Positions 1 through 9,393 are shown, counted from the first letter of the stretch. The stretch is 64,000 bases of DNA from Sphingomonas hengshuiensis (GCF_000935025.1 NZ_CP010836.1:682001-746000); one strand, 5' to 3'. The notes: a model not told the origin generated them from the sequence alone. Made by a program: numbers and translations.

Positions 1-85
1 GCCACGCGTTGAGCAGATGCTGGACGACGATCACGTCCGCCAGATCGTTCGCCCCGCCCGTGCCGACCGATGCCGCGATAGCCAT
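1..85 (-). CDS. Peptidoglycan-binding-like protein, N-terminal fragment (cut by window edge)
   Basis: Reading leftwards from an ATG at 85, 28 codons are open to the window edge. The start is preceded by a GGGGGAGAG ribosome-binding site. The peptide begins MAIAASVGTGGANDLADVIV and continues VQHLLNAW. The pattern VGxGGxNxxxDVxxVQxLLN is typical of the start of peptidoglycan-binding-like domains in proteobacterial cell-wall proteins. The gene lies downstream of the TonB receptor on the same strand but beyond a terminator, so it is probably a separate unit. Family assignment rests on one short motif. Confidence 0.5.
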   Translation of the reverse strand, partial: MAIAASVGTGGANDLADVIVVQHLLNAW

Positions 86-159
86 TCCGCTCTCCCCCGA
101 TAGCGTGTCGGGCAAGCCTAGGGCACGAGGTGAACTTTGGGAAGCCAGCGATGACCGCC

Positions 160-192
160 AAAAAAAGGGCGGCGTTCCGAAGAACACCGCCC
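160..192 (-). terminator. Rho-independent terminator after the TonB receptor
   Basis: On the minus strand an 11-bp GC-rich stem (GGGCGGTGTTC, one G-U wobble) closes on a TTCG tetraloop and is followed by seven Ts. It sits 19 bases past the receptor stop codon. Confidence 0.9.
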
Positions 193-210
193 AGTCGCGA
201 GGTAACCCAA

Positions 211-3195
211 TCAGAACCGGAAGCGTGCGCCCATGGTAAAGGAGCGGCCAATCGGGTCGTAGATCGTCGGGAAGGTGTTGCCGCTATTGAACGCGGTGCC
301 GCCGACGCCCGAACCGACTGCGGGTGGGTCCTTGTCCAACAGGTTGTTCACGGTGAGCGTGAAATCCACGTTCTCGACCGGGGACACCCGCGCCGTCAGG
401 TCGAAATAATCATAGGCCGGGATGTTACGATAGGCCGGCAGGATCGTGCTGGGGTTGGGGCCGCCGGGCTGGGCCACGTTGCCGGGCAGGCGCGTGGCGC
501 GGAACGGTTCGAGTTCGACCGCGCTGACATGGCTCCACAGCAGCGATAGGTCGAACCGCTCCTGACCATAGGTCAGCCGGCTGTTCCACCGCCACTTGGC
601 GCGCGGATTGGTGCAGCCGCCCGCGCTGTAATAGCCGGTGCAATCGCGGTTGATCGCATTCGGCGTCGCCTGGAAATGCCAGTAGCTCAGCCGGGTGGCG
701 TTGAAGTCGAACGAAATCGACCCGTCGCCGCCAAGGCCCAGATCCGCCGTGGGGATCCGCTGACCCACTGCGAAATCGATGCCCGCAGTCTCGATCACGC
801 CGAGGTTCGAATAGGTCAGGATCACGCCGGGGGTCTCGCCCGCGCCGTTAAGGCTGCCGGTGAGCGGATTGCGCCCGATCAGCGCGCAGAACGCGTTGTT
901 GGCGAAGCCGGGGTTCAGCGCCGACGAATAGCAGCCGTTGAGCACGTCGGCCTGGAGCGGCTGGGTGATCGCGTCTTCTACGCGGATGTTGAAATAGTCG
1001 ATCTTGAAGCTGAAGCCGGGGATGTAGCTGGGGGCGAACACTGCGCCCAGCGTCCACGTCTTTGCGCGTTCGACGTCGAGGGTCGAGTTGCCCGAAGAGG
1101 TGTTGTTGATCTGGCCCGAGGTCGGCGAGGGGATCGATCCGATCGTGTTCGCCGGTGCGCCGGTGGCGATGCAGAGCGCCGCCAGCCCGCCGGAAACGGC
1201 GGAGCCCTGGCACGGATCGACCGTGAGGTTGCCCAGCCCCTGCACCGGCGACTGGTACAGTTCCTGGATGTTCGGCGAGCGGACCGCGACCTGATAGGTG
1301 CCGCGGAGGCGAAGGCCCTCGAGCGGTTCCCAGGTGCCGCCGGCCTTCCACGTCGTGCTGCCGCCCGTCGTGGTATAGTCCGAATAGCGGATGCCCGCCT
1401 CGACGGTCAGGTTGCGGATGAAGGGCACGTCCTCGACCAGCGGAATCGCGATTTCGCCGAAGACTTCCTTCACGCTGTATTCGCCGATGTCGGGCGGGGT
1501 GCGGGCGCCGGTGCCGAGCACTTCGCCCTGGATCTGCGAGGGGCCATCGGGTTGGCTCGCCGCCGTGAGCTTGCGATATTCGCCGCCGACTGCGATCGCG
1601 ATCTTGTTGGTGGCGAAGGGCGAGGCGAACAGGTCGCCGGTGACGCTGCCCGTCACCACCGTCTGCGTCACGGTGCGGTTGATGATCGCATCCAGATCGA
1701 TGAACGCGAGCTGGTCCGCCGTGATCGACCCATTGGGGCCGAACAGGTTGAGCGGCACGCAGTTATTGGCCGTGTCGACGCAGCGCACCGCGCCGGTGGG
1801 CGTGCGATAGGCGCGCAGCGCCTGCTGGACCTTCGAGAAGGAGCCCCAATTCTCGCGCGTCTGGTTCTGCGTGGTTTCGCCGTACTGGGCCGATACGTCA
1901 TATCGGAAGCCGCTGCCCAGATCGCCGCGGAAGCCGCCCTGGAACTGGAACATGCGCGATTCGAACGCATTCACGCGCGGGCCATATTCGGTGAAGCGGC
2001 GCTGCGCGACCACCGGCACTTCGAGATAGCCCGTGGTTCCCGGCCCGCCCTGGACCGCCGCCGCCGCCGCGCAATTGGGCGCGGTGATCGACCGTGCCGC
2101 GCACAGCTGGTTGCGGACGCCGGTCGGCAGATAGGGGTTGTTCAGCGCGAGCTGATAGGTGTTGCCGAAGGTGCCCGACGAGGCGAGCTGGGTGACGATC
2201 TTGTTCCGGTTGAACATCGCGCTCGAATAGAATTCGATGCCGTCGGCGATCTCGTAGCGGCCCGATGCATAGAAGTTCACGCGATCGAGCGGCGTCTGGA
2301 AATAGGTGCCGTTGTTGGTGTTGTAGGTGTCCGCCGCGGTCGCCGCCTGGAGCAGCCCGGTGGTGGGGTTGACGACGGCGCCGAAGCTGCTCGCCGGTAT
2401 GCCCAGCGCCGCGTTGGTCGGCGAGCCGAAGATCGTCACCTGTGCCGCAGTGGCGCCCGAGAACAGCCCCGTCGTCGAGCTGATCGGCTGTGCGCTGATC
2501 GCGCGCGACGTGTGCAGCAGCGGATCGACCTTGGTATAGCCCGCGCTCACGACGACATTGCCGCGACCGTCGGCGAAATTGCCGCCGATGACCAGATCGC
2601 CCCGGAAGCGCGCCGAATCGCCGCGTTCGGAAATGCGGTAGCTGGTCGAGGCATCGATCCCGCTGAAATCGCGGCGGGTGATGAAATTGGCGACGCCGGC
2701 AACCGCGTCCGCGCCATAGGTCGACGATGCGCCGCCGGTGAGCACTTCGATCCGCTCGAGCAGCGCCACGGGAACATTGTTGGTGTCGGTCAGGCCGTCG
2801 AGGCCATAGGGCACGACGCGGCGCCCATCGATCAGAACCAGGCTGCGCTGCGCCCCGATCCCGCGCAGATCGAGCGTCGACGACCCGTCAGAGCCATTGT
2901 TGACGCCTGCCCCGATTGCCGGGCGGACGCCGGGGAGGGTGCGCAGGATGTCGTCGGCGGTGCCGGGCTGGCGGAACTGGATTTCCTCGAGGCTGACGAC
3001 ATTGACCGGGCTGGCGAGTTCGAGATCCGGGCGCGTGATGCGCGATCCGGTAACAACAATGCTAGTATCCGAATCCTCCGTTTCGTTTTGTTGCGCAGAA
3101 TCATAAGTAGTAGCGACTTGCGCATAAGCAGGGCTCATCGTCGCTCCAATAAAGAAGGTCGACGCGAGCAGAATCGTCCGCCTGTTTACGGTCAT
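211..3195 (-). CDS. TonB-dependent outer membrane receptor
   Basis: 994 residues. A signal peptide (about residues 1-26, ending AYAQ) is followed by a plug domain (about 45-175) with SIVVTGSRI, LRTLPGV, LDLRGIG, VLIDGRRVVP and RIEVLTGGASSTYGADAVAG. The rest is a 22-strand-type barrel ending in the aromatic F-R-F typical of outer membrane proteins. It imports a scarce ligand using TonB energy; the ligand cannot be read from the sequence. An in-frame ATG at 3207 exists, but the GGGGA ribosome-binding site lies inside those extra codons, so the start at 3195 is preferred. Probably a single-gene unit with its own terminator. Confidence 0.9.
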   Translation of the reverse strand: MTVNRRTILLASTFFIGATMSPAYAQVATTYDSAQQNETEDSDTSIVVTGSRITRPDLELASPVNVVSLEEIQFRQPGTADDILRTLPGVRPAIGAGVNNGSDGSSTLDLRGIGAQRSLVLIDGRRVVPYGLDGLTDTNNVPVALLERIEVLTGGASSTYGADAVAGVANFITRRDFSGIDASTSYRISERGDSARFRGDLVIGGNFADGRGNVVVSAGYTKVDPLLHTSRAISAQPISSTTGLFSGATAAQVTIFGSPTNAALGIPASSFGAVVNPTTGLLQAATAADTYNTNNGTYFQTPLDRVNFYASGRYEIADGIEFYSSAMFNRNKIVTQLASSGTFGNTYQLALNNPYLPTGVRNQLCAARSITAPNCAAAAAVQGGPGTTGYLEVPVVAQRRFTEYGPRVNAFESRMFQFQGGFRGDLGSGFRYDVSAQYGETTQNQTRENWGSFSKVQQALRAYRTPTGAVRCVDTANNCVPLNLFGPNGSITADQLAFIDLDAIINRTVTQTVVTGSVTGDLFASPFATNKIAIAVGGEYRKLTAASQPDGPSQIQGEVLGTGARTPPDIGEYSVKEVFGEIAIPLVEDVPFIRNLTVEAGIRYSDYTTTGGSTTWKAGGTWEPLEGLRLRGTYQVAVRSPNIQELYQSPVQGLGNLTVDPCQGSAVSGGLAALCIATGAPANTIGSIPSPTSGQINNTSSGNSTLDVERAKTWTLGAVFAPSYIPGFSFKIDYFNIRVEDAITQPLQADVLNGCYSSALNPGFANNAFCALIGRNPLTGSLNGAGETPGVILTYSNLGVIETAGIDFAVGQRIPTADLGLGGDGSISFDFNATRLSYWHFQATPNAINRDCTGYYSAGGCTNPRAKWRWNSRLTYGQERFDLSLLWSHVSAVELEPFRATRLPGNVAQPGGPNPSTILPAYRNIPAYDYFDLTARVSPVENVDFTLTVNNLLDKDPPAVGSGVGGTAFNSGNTFPTIYDPIGRSFTMGARFRF

Positions 3196-3207
3196 ATATG
3201 TCCCCAT

Positions 3208-3507
3208 TTTTATGGGGGCGCGCAGTTACGCTGCCCCAGCGACATGTTTGTCGCGATGCAGCAAGCTGACATATAAGGTTTGCGGCGCCAATAGAGTCGA
3301 AACATCTGGAAACAAAACGTCATCTACTGAAATTTATGAAATATTTCAGTGCGGTGACGTTCGTTTGACAGGCCTTCGACAGGCGATCGGGACGGGTAAT
3401 TGCCGGGTGTTGCAACGAAGCAACAGATTTTGGGGTGCCGATTCAGCGGCGCTGAAAACGAGTCAAGCGCAGTACGGCGCCGTGCCGCGCCCAATCAGAG
3501 AGGTCTC
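3208..3507. promoter_or_regulatory. TonB receptor upstream region with inverted repeat
   Basis: This 300-base intergenic stretch has no gene. It is more AT-rich than its surroundings and holds an inverted repeat with 8-bp arms, ACTGAAAT at 3326-3333 and ATTTCAGT at 3343-3350, about 130 bases before the receptor start. The dyad is a candidate operator; no known regulator motif was recognised. Confidence 0.4.
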
Positions 3508-6081
3508 TCAGTCGTCCAGCGCGCGGCGCAGGGCCTGGGCGATGCTCGCCAGCGTATAGGGCTTCTGGATCACTTCGACGCCGGCATGGTCATCGGGAAG
3601 GCGGAGCTGTTCGCCATAGCCGGTGGCGAAGACATAGGGGGTGCCGGTCGCGCGAAGGCGGTCGGCGATCGGGAGGCTGGTCTCATGCCCCAGATTGACG
3701 TCGAGCACGGCGATCTGGAACGCGTCGCGATCAATCTCGTCGAGCGCCTGGGCCACGCCCGAGGCGGTTACGACGCGCGCCGCCCCCAGCCGGGTCAATA
3801 TGTCCTCGGCATCCATCGCGATGATCAGGCTGTCCTCGACCAGCAGCACCGCGCCCGAAAGCACGGGCCGGTCGTCGCCGGGGTCGACCGGGGAGGCGGC
3901 GGGAAGCGCAGGCGCGCGACCGTTCGCGTCGGGCTCGACATGGCGCGCGGGGACGCAGAAATCGGCTTCGAGCCCCGCCAGCGCATAGCGTACCACCGCA
4001 TGCCCGCCGAGATCATAGGGGATCGACCGCTGGATGATCGTGGTGCCGAAGCCCTGGCGCGTCGGCGCCTGCACCGCCGGACCGCCGCGTTCGCGCCATG
4101 CGATGTGCAGCGCGCCTTCGTCGTCGAGGCGCCAGCCGACATGGACGGTGCCGCTGTCCGACAGCGCGCCGTACTTTGCCGAATTGGTCATGAGCTCGTG
4201 AAACACCAGCGCCAGCGTCGAAAACGCGCTGGGGTGGAGCAGCACGGGCGTCCCCTCGCACACCAGCCGCCGGCTCCTGCCGCCGAGATAGGCCGCCGCC
4301 TCGGTCTCGATCAGCCGGCCGAGCGGCGCGGCGCTCCAATTATCCTGGGTGATCTGGTCGTGCGCGCGGGCGAGGCTTTCGATGCGGCCTTCGAGCAGCG
4401 CGACGGTGTTGCGGGTATCGGCGGCGGGATCGAGCGACTGGCGGACGAGCCCGCGGATCAGGCTGAGGATGTTGCGGACGCGGTGGTTCAGCTCGGCGAT
4501 GAGCAGTTCCTGGCGTTCCGAAAAGCGGCGGCGCTCTTCCTGCGCATCGTCGGACAGCCGCAGCACGACTTCGATCAGCGACGCGCGCAGCATCTCCGCC
4601 ACGCGCTGTTCGAGCGCGCTGAACGGGTCGGAGCGGCCGCGCACTTCCTGGCTCCACAGCGCGAAGCTCTGGCGGGGGGAGAGGCGGGGGCCGTTTGGGC
4701 CATATTCCGCCGGCTTGTGCGGATCGCCCGCCCATTTGACGGTGCGGATCTTTTCCTGGCGGAACAGCAGGACATAGTCGCGCGGGGAGCGCGAGATCGG
4801 GATGGCGAGCATGCCCGCGGCGACATCGCTATAGTCCTCCGCCGCGGGCAGCGCGTCGGCAAGCCGGTCGGTCGCGAAGATGCGCCCCGCCGCCATCGCA
4901 TTGAGCCGGCGGATGATGCCGGGCAGCGCCTCGGGCGGGGGAGTCATGCCGGTCGTCGCCGATTTGCCGTCCAGCCAGATCGCAATGCCGTCGGCGGGAA
5001 CGGTCTCGCGCAGCATCGCGCCCAGCCATTCGGGATTGTCGAGCAGCGTCGCGTCGCCCGCAACCGCGGCGAGCAGCCGGTCGCTGTTCCCGCGCGCCGC
5101 GGTTTCATAGACCGCCATTTCCTCGCGCTCGCGGCCTTCGAGCTTGAGCGCGAACATCTGCCCGAAAAGTTCGGCGACCGAGCGGCGTTCGAAGCCGGGG
5201 CGGCGCGGCGAATAATGATGGCAGGCGAACAGCCCCCAAAGCCGCCCCTCGACGATGATCGAAATCGACATCGACGCGCCGACGCCCATATTCTTCAGAT
5301 ATTCGATATGGATCGGCGACACCGATCGCAGCACCGACAGCGACAGGTCGATCGGCGCGCCGGTCTCATCAAGGCGCGGCAGGATCGGAACCGGCACGGC
5401 ATCGACATCGGCGATGATCCGGAACGGCGTGCGGATATACAGCGCGCGCGCCTGTTGCGGGATGTCCGATGCCGGATAGCGGAGTTCGAGGAAGCTGCCG
5501 ATCCCGGCGCGCGCCACTTCCGCGACCACGACTCCCGAGCCGTCGGGATCGAAGCGATACACCATCACCCGATCGAAGCCGGTGAGCGCGCGAATCTGGC
5601 GCGCGCCTTCGCGATAAAAGGTCTGGCGATCCTCGGTCGCGTCGAGCCGCGCCATCATCGCGCGGATCGCCGAGCCGGCATCGGTATTGGCGTCGTCGGT
5701 GCTGTCCTCGCCTTCGAGGACGATGGCGTCGCCGAGCATGTGGAGCGCGAAATCGAAGCGGCGACCGTTGGCCACCTCCAGCCCGAACACGCGTTCGACG
5801 GCATCGGCGCCGCGGAGCACCGCCAGCCGGTTGCGCAGCGTGTGGACGGCATGCCCGCCGAGCAGGTCGATCGCCGAGCCGCCCAGCATTTCCGCCGCCG
5901 GGATGCCGAAAAAGGCCTCCACATTGGCCGACGCGCGGCGCACCAGCCAGTCGGTCGACAGCGACAGCAGGAAGCCGAACGGCTGGATCGCGCCCAATTG
6001 GTGAATCGGTTCCCGATCGCAATTGGTGAGGTCAACACTGACCTGATCGGTGTCCGTCAAGCTCAACCCTTTGCCAGCCAC
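3508..6081 (-). CDS. bphP: Bacteriophytochrome hybrid sensor kinase with receiver domain
   Basis: 857 residues from a GTG at 6081; a TTG at 6066, overlapping the bphO stop, is an alternative start. Order: short N-terminal segment with the biliverdin-binding Cys21 (VDLTNCDREPIHQLGAIQPF), PAS (about 20-115), GAF (about 140-300, with PASDIP), PHY (about 315-500, with the tongue motif LSPRQSFALW), HWE/HisKA_2-type kinase (about 515-720, ELNHRVRNILSLIRG), and a C-terminal receiver (about 735-857, acceptor Asp in IAVLDVNLG, Lys in VIQKPYT). It senses red/far-red light through biliverdin made by the upstream bphO. No DNA-binding output is present, so the partner must be elsewhere. Confidence 0.95.
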   Translation of the reverse strand: MAGKGLSLTDTDQVSVDLTNCDREPIHQLGAIQPFGFLLSLSTDWLVRRASANVEAFFGIPAAEMLGGSAIDLLGGHAVHTLRNRLAVLRGADAVERVFGLEVANGRRFDFALHMLGDAIVLEGEDSTDDANTDAGSAIRAMMARLDATEDRQTFYREGARQIRALTGFDRVMVYRFDPDGSGVVVAEVARAGIGSFLELRYPASDIPQQARALYIRTPFRIIADVDAVPVPILPRLDETGAPIDLSLSVLRSVSPIHIEYLKNMGVGASMSISIIVEGRLWGLFACHHYSPRRPGFERRSVAELFGQMFALKLEGREREEMAVYETAARGNSDRLLAAVAGDATLLDNPEWLGAMLRETVPADGIAIWLDGKSATTGMTPPPEALPGIIRRLNAMAAGRIFATDRLADALPAAEDYSDVAAGMLAIPISRSPRDYVLLFRQEKIRTVKWAGDPHKPAEYGPNGPRLSPRQSFALWSQEVRGRSDPFSALEQRVAEMLRASLIEVVLRLSDDAQEERRRFSERQELLIAELNHRVRNILSLIRGLVRQSLDPAADTRNTVALLEGRIESLARAHDQITQDNWSAAPLGRLIETEAAAYLGGRSRRLVCEGTPVLLHPSAFSTLALVFHELMTNSAKYGALSDSGTVHVGWRLDDEGALHIAWRERGGPAVQAPTRQGFGTTIIQRSIPYDLGGHAVVRYALAGLEADFCVPARHVEPDANGRAPALPAASPVDPGDDRPVLSGAVLLVEDSLIIAMDAEDILTRLGAARVVTASGVAQALDEIDRDAFQIAVLDVNLGHETSLPIADRLRATGTPYVFATGYGEQLRLPDDHAGVEVIQKPYTLASIAQALRRALDD

Positions 6082-6608
6082 TCCCTTGCAGAATGCTCGA
6101 AGTGCGAAAATGCCGCAAGCGCGGCCTCCTCCGCCGCGCGGAGTTCAGACGCCTTGTGCAGCAGATCGTCGATACGTTCCAGTAAATGCTGCCATTTTTC
6201 CGCGCCTTGATCTGCGTTAAGATAGCCGCTGGGGAAATCGCCGGGCAGGCCGCGCGACAGGAAGCGTCCGCCGAGTCGCGATCCTTCGAGGACATAGAGC
6301 GTGCCGGCGATCGCGCCGTCGCCCGAAAGCGGGGGGAGCGGGGCGGCAAGCGGGGTGGCGTCGCTGCCCAATCTCGCCAGATCGGCGCGGAGCAGCGGCG
6401 CGCGGCGGCGCTGGGGCCAGTCGGGAAACAGCCGCTCGGCGCCCGCAGCGTCGAGCGCATCCTCCAGCGGCGCCAGCGCATCGGCATGCGCGTGGAGGAA
6501 CGCGGCATAATGCGCGCGATCGGTGAGGTCGAAGGCGCCGAACGCGGCGTCGACGCGGGCATGCGCCCCCGCCGTCGCCGCGCGCAGCGCCTTGCGCGAA
6601 GGGGTCAA
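6063..6608 (-). CDS. bphO: Biliverdin-producing heme oxygenase
   Basis: 181 residues from a TTG start at 6608 that overlaps the purB stop (TTGA). It opens heme to biliverdin, the chromophore of the phytochrome encoded next. The expected proximal heme His is in ATAGAHARVD (about residue 16), and the distal-helix region is recognisable as LYVLEGSRLGGRFLSRGL. Length is close to the bacterial HemO/BphO norm of about 190-200. No ATG gives a better N-terminus, since the conserved region begins six codons after the TTG. Its last codons overlap the start of bphP, which suggests translational coupling. Confidence 0.88.
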   Translation of the reverse strand: MTPSRKALRAATAGAHARVDAAFGAFDLTDRAHYAAFLHAHADALAPLEDALDAAGAERLFPDWPQRRRAPLLRADLARLGSDATPLAAPLPPLSGDGAIAGTLYVLEGSRLGGRFLSRGLPGDFPSGYLNADQGAEKWQHLLERIDDLLHKASELRAAEEAALAAFSHFEHSAREWLAKG

Positions 6609-7915
6609 GCGAAGACGCGCTCGAAGATCGTGTCGACCTGGCTGAAATGATACGCGAGGTCGAACTTGTCCTCGATCTCTTCGACCGACAGCGCGGCGGT
6701 GACGTCGGCATCGGCCTTGAGCAGTTCGAGCAGCGAGAGCTGGCCGTCCGATTCCCACACCTGCATCGCGTTGCGCTGGACGAGCCGATACGCATCCTCG
6801 CGGCTGACGCCGGCCTGGGTGAGGGCAAGAAGCACGCGCTGCGAATGGACGAGGCCACCCATGCGATCCAGATTCTTCTGCATCCGCGCCGGATAGACGA
6901 GCAGCTTGTCCATCACGCCGGTGAGCCGGCCCAGCGCGAAATCGAGCGTGATCGTCGCATCGGGGCCGATATAGCGCTCGACCGAGGAGTGGCTGATGTC
7001 GCGCTCGTGCCACAGCGCGACATTTTCGAGCGCGGGGGTGACATAGCCGCGCACCATGCGCGCGAGCCCGGTGAGGTTCTCGGTCAGCACTGGGTTGCGC
7101 TTGTGCGGCATCGCCGAGCTGCCCTTCTGGCCGGGGGAGAAATACTCCTCGGCTTCGAGCACTTCGGTGCGCTGGAGGTGGCGGACTTCGGTCGCGAGGC
7201 GCTCGATCGAGCCGGCGATGACGCCGAGCGTGGCGAAGAACATCGCGTGGCGATCGCGCGGGATGACCTGAGTCGAGACCGGCTCGACGCTCAGGCCGAG
7301 CTTGGCGGCGACATGCGCCTCGACCCGCGGATCGATATTGGCGAAGGTGCCCACCGCCCCGGAGATCGCGCAGGTGGCGATGTCGGCGCGCGCGGCCTCG
7401 AGCCGATCGCGGTTGCGGCTGAACTCGGCATAAGCCTCGGCCAGCTTGAGCCCGAACGTGGTCGGTTCGGCATGGATGCCGTGGCTGCGGCCGATCGTGG
7501 GGGTGTATTTATGCTCGAGCGCGCGGCGCTTGAGCACCGCGAGCAGCGCGTCGATGTCGGCGAGCAGCAGGTCGGAGGCGCGGACGAGCTGGACCGACAG
7601 GCAGGTGTCGAGCACGTCCGAGCTCGTCATGCCCTGGTGCATGTAGCGCGCCTCCTCGCCGACATTGTCCGCGACCCAGGTGAGGAAGGCGATCACGTCG
7701 TGCTTGGTCACCGCCTCGATCGCATCGATTGCGGCGACGTCGATTTCGGGCTTGGTCGCCCACCATGCCCAGAGCGCATCGGCGGCGCTGCGCGGGACGA
7801 CGCCGAGATCGGCGAGCGCTTCGGTGGCGTGTGCCTCGATCTCGAACCAGATGCCGAAGCGCGCCTCGGGCGACCAGATCGCCGTCATCGCGGCGCGGGA
7901 ATAGCGGGGGACCAT
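6605..7915 (-). CDS. purB: Adenylosuccinate lyase
   Basis: 436 residues, beginning MVPRYSRAAMTAIW after a good AAAGGA ribosome-binding site; upstream in-frame codons are not protein-like. It splits SAICAR and adenylosuccinate in purine synthesis. The fumarase/lyase signature GSSAMPHKRNP is present (about residue 260), as are TSSDVLDT and GRSHGIHAEPT. Length fits the family. It is the first gene of a purB-bphO-bphP unit joined by overlapping start and stop codons, an odd pairing of a housekeeping gene with a light sensor. Confidence 0.97.
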   Translation of the reverse strand: MVPRYSRAAMTAIWSPEARFGIWFEIEAHATEALADLGVVPRSAADALWAWWATKPEIDVAAIDAIEAVTKHDVIAFLTWVADNVGEEARYMHQGMTSSDVLDTCLSVQLVRASDLLLADIDALLAVLKRRALEHKYTPTIGRSHGIHAEPTTFGLKLAEAYAEFSRNRDRLEAARADIATCAISGAVGTFANIDPRVEAHVAAKLGLSVEPVSTQVIPRDRHAMFFATLGVIAGSIERLATEVRHLQRTEVLEAEEYFSPGQKGSSAMPHKRNPVLTENLTGLARMVRGYVTPALENVALWHERDISHSSVERYIGPDATITLDFALGRLTGVMDKLLVYPARMQKNLDRMGGLVHSQRVLLALTQAGVSREDAYRLVQRNAMQVWESDGQLSLLELLKADADVTAALSVEEIEDKFDLAYHFSQVDTIFERVFA

Positions 7916-8119
7916 GAGTTTCCTTTGCAGGGCGCGCGTTGCAGCAAGGCAACAGCGCAAACGAAATGCGACGAGGCGCCACCTAGCAGAGGCAAGCCGT
8001 GACCGCAACGGCTGAAACCGGGAACTAGAGGCGCAGCTGAGCGGTTGATCCCGCACAGTTTATGAAATGCACGTACCGAAACTCCCTGTAAACCTAAAGA
8101 ATAGTCAGGAGATACGATC

Positions 8120-8737
8120 ATGTTGAAGACCATATTATTGGCTAGTTCGTTCCTGGTTGCTGCCCCTGCACTTGCGCAGGAGGCTCCGGCGCAGGATTCG
8201 ATGCAGACCGCACCGCAGACGACTGCCCCCGATACGGCCACGCCGCAGACCACGCCGCCCGCGACCGCCGACGATCAGGCGCCGGGCACGCAGGGCGCGG
8301 GCACGATCGACGATGCCGCCGCGCAGCCGGCAGCCGATAGCGCGCCGATGCCCAACAGCAGCACCGCCCCCGCCGCCGAGGCGACGCAGCCGACGCCGAG
8401 CGCGGCGACTCCCGACGCTTCGGCGACGGCTGGTACGACCGGCGCCGGCGCCGCGACGTCGACCGCAGCGACTCCCGCCGCGAGCCCGGATCAGGTGAGT
8501 CAGGCGATCGGTCGCGACTTCGGCACTTATGATGCCGACGCGAACGGCGCGCTGAATCAGGCCGAATTCGGCACCTGGGTGAGCGCGCTCCGCAAGGCGT
8601 CGGAACCGACCTTCGCACCGGGTTCGCCCGAAGCGCAGACCTGGGTCGGCCAGGCGTTCGCCGCCACCGACACCGACAAGAACCAGTCGGTGACCAAGGA
8701 AGAACTGACGACGTTCCTGACGCCCAAGGCGCAGTGA
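8120..8737 (+). CDS. Secreted EF-hand protein
   Basis: 205 residues with a signal peptide (MLKTILLASSFLVAAPALAQ), a long Ala/Pro/Thr-rich low-complexity linker (about 20-125) and a C-terminal pair of EF-hands. Calcium-loop residues can be seen in DADANGALNQAEF and DTDKNQSVTKEEL. The likely location is the periplasm or cell surface, binding calcium. The ribosome-binding site is CAGGAG. Small signal-peptide EF-hand proteins are common in sphingomonads, but their role is not established. It is transcribed divergently from purB across about 200 bases. Confidence 0.85.
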   Translation: MLKTILLASSFLVAAPALAQEAPAQDSMQTAPQTTAPDTATPQTTPPATADDQAPGTQGAGTIDDAAAQPAADSAPMPNSSTAPAAEATQPTPSAATPDASATAGTTGAGAATSTAATPAASPDQVSQAIGRDFGTYDADANGALNQAEFGTWVSALRKASEPTFAPGSPEAQTWVGQAFAATDTDKNQSVTKEELTTFLTPKAQ

Positions 8738-8756
8738 GCCCAATACTTTCGCGCAG

Positions 8757-8787
8757 CGGCCGCCGGACTTAGGTTCGGCGGCCGTTT
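8757..8787 (+). terminator. Hairpin between convergent genes
   Basis: A 9-bp stem (CGGCCGCCG / CGGCGGCCG) with a 10-base loop is followed by TTT. It lies between the EF-hand gene and the DUF2474-like gene, which converge, and could stop transcription from the left. Confidence 0.6.
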
Positions 8788-8797
8788 GGCGTGTGCG

Positions 8798-8908
8798 CTA
8801 CAGGAGAAGGCGGATCGCCGCGGCGACCGCAGCGACTGCGAGGACGCCGCCCAGCCAGAGCAGCGCGAACCAGAGCAGGCGGGCGCGGAGCGGGGGCTCG
8901 GCGGGCAT
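8798..8908 (-). CDS. DUF2474-like single-span membrane peptide
   Basis: 36 residues starting MPAEPPLRARLLWFALLWLG and ending AAIRLLL. A basic N-terminus and one transmembrane helix with paired tryptophans match the DUF2474 pattern. Such peptides often accompany cytochrome bd-type oxidase operons, but here the neighbour is an acetyltransferase. The start lies two bases after the GNAT stop, so the two are almost certainly translated together. Too short for a firm family call by eye. Confidence 0.6.
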   Translation of the reverse strand: MPAEPPLRARLLWFALLWLGGVLAVAAVAAAIRLLL

Positions 8909-8910
8909 CG

Positions 8911-9393
8911 TCAGAGGCTCCGGTGCATCACGAAGGCGTCCACCAGCCCCAGCCGGGGGTGGTCGAACGCCGCCGGCAGCGTGCCGACGATCGCGAAGCC
9001 CAGCGCCTGCCAGAGATGGACCGCGGGCGCGTTGGTCGAGACGACGAAGTTGAACTGCATCGCGCGAAACCCCGCCGCGCGCGCCGCTTCGAACGAATGC
9101 AGCGCCATCGCGCGCGCCACGCCCCGCCCGCGCGCCGACGCGGCGGTGACATAGCCGCAATTGGCGACATGCCGCCCGCCGCCCGCCTGATTGGCGCGGA
9201 GATAATAGCTGCCGAGCAGCGCGCCTTCGTGCTCGGCGATGAAGGTCCGCTTGTCGGGTCCCGTCCAGTAGGCGAGCGCCGCTTCGGCGGTCAGGTCGCG
9301 GTCGAGCGCATAGGTCTCGCCTTCGCGGATCACCGGCAGCAGCATGTCGGCGAGCGCTGCGGCGTCGTCGGGGGTGGCGCGGCGGAGGTGCAT
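8911..9393 (-). CDS. GNAT family N-acetyltransferase
   Basis: 160 residues, starting MHLRRATPDDAAALADML. The acetyl-CoA motif A region is VTAASARGRGVARAMALHSF (about residues 88-107), followed by the typical F-N-x-V-x-x-x-N-x-x-A-x-x-L-W-x-x-L-G-F segment. It transfers an acetyl group to an amine; the substrate is unknown. An upstream TTG would add 16 residues that do not look conserved. It is followed directly by the DUF2474-like peptide. Confidence 0.85.
   Translation of the reverse strand: MHLRRATPDDAAALADMLLPVIREGETYALDRDLTAEAALAYWTGPDKRTFIAEHEGALLGSYYLRANQAGGGRHVANCGYVTAASARGRGVARAMALHSFEAARAAGFRAMQFNFVVSTNAPAVHLWQALGFAIVGTLPAAFDHPRLGLVDAFVMHRSL

Noticed and set aside
676..3276. 866-codon open frame opposite the first TonB receptor
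   Set aside because: Arg/Ala/Asp-rich translation typical of the antisense frame of a high-GC gene; the other strand carries a clear receptor.
3400..6210. 936-codon open frame opposite the phytochrome
   Set aside because: Composition is that of an antisense shadow, and the phytochrome's domains are unmistakable.
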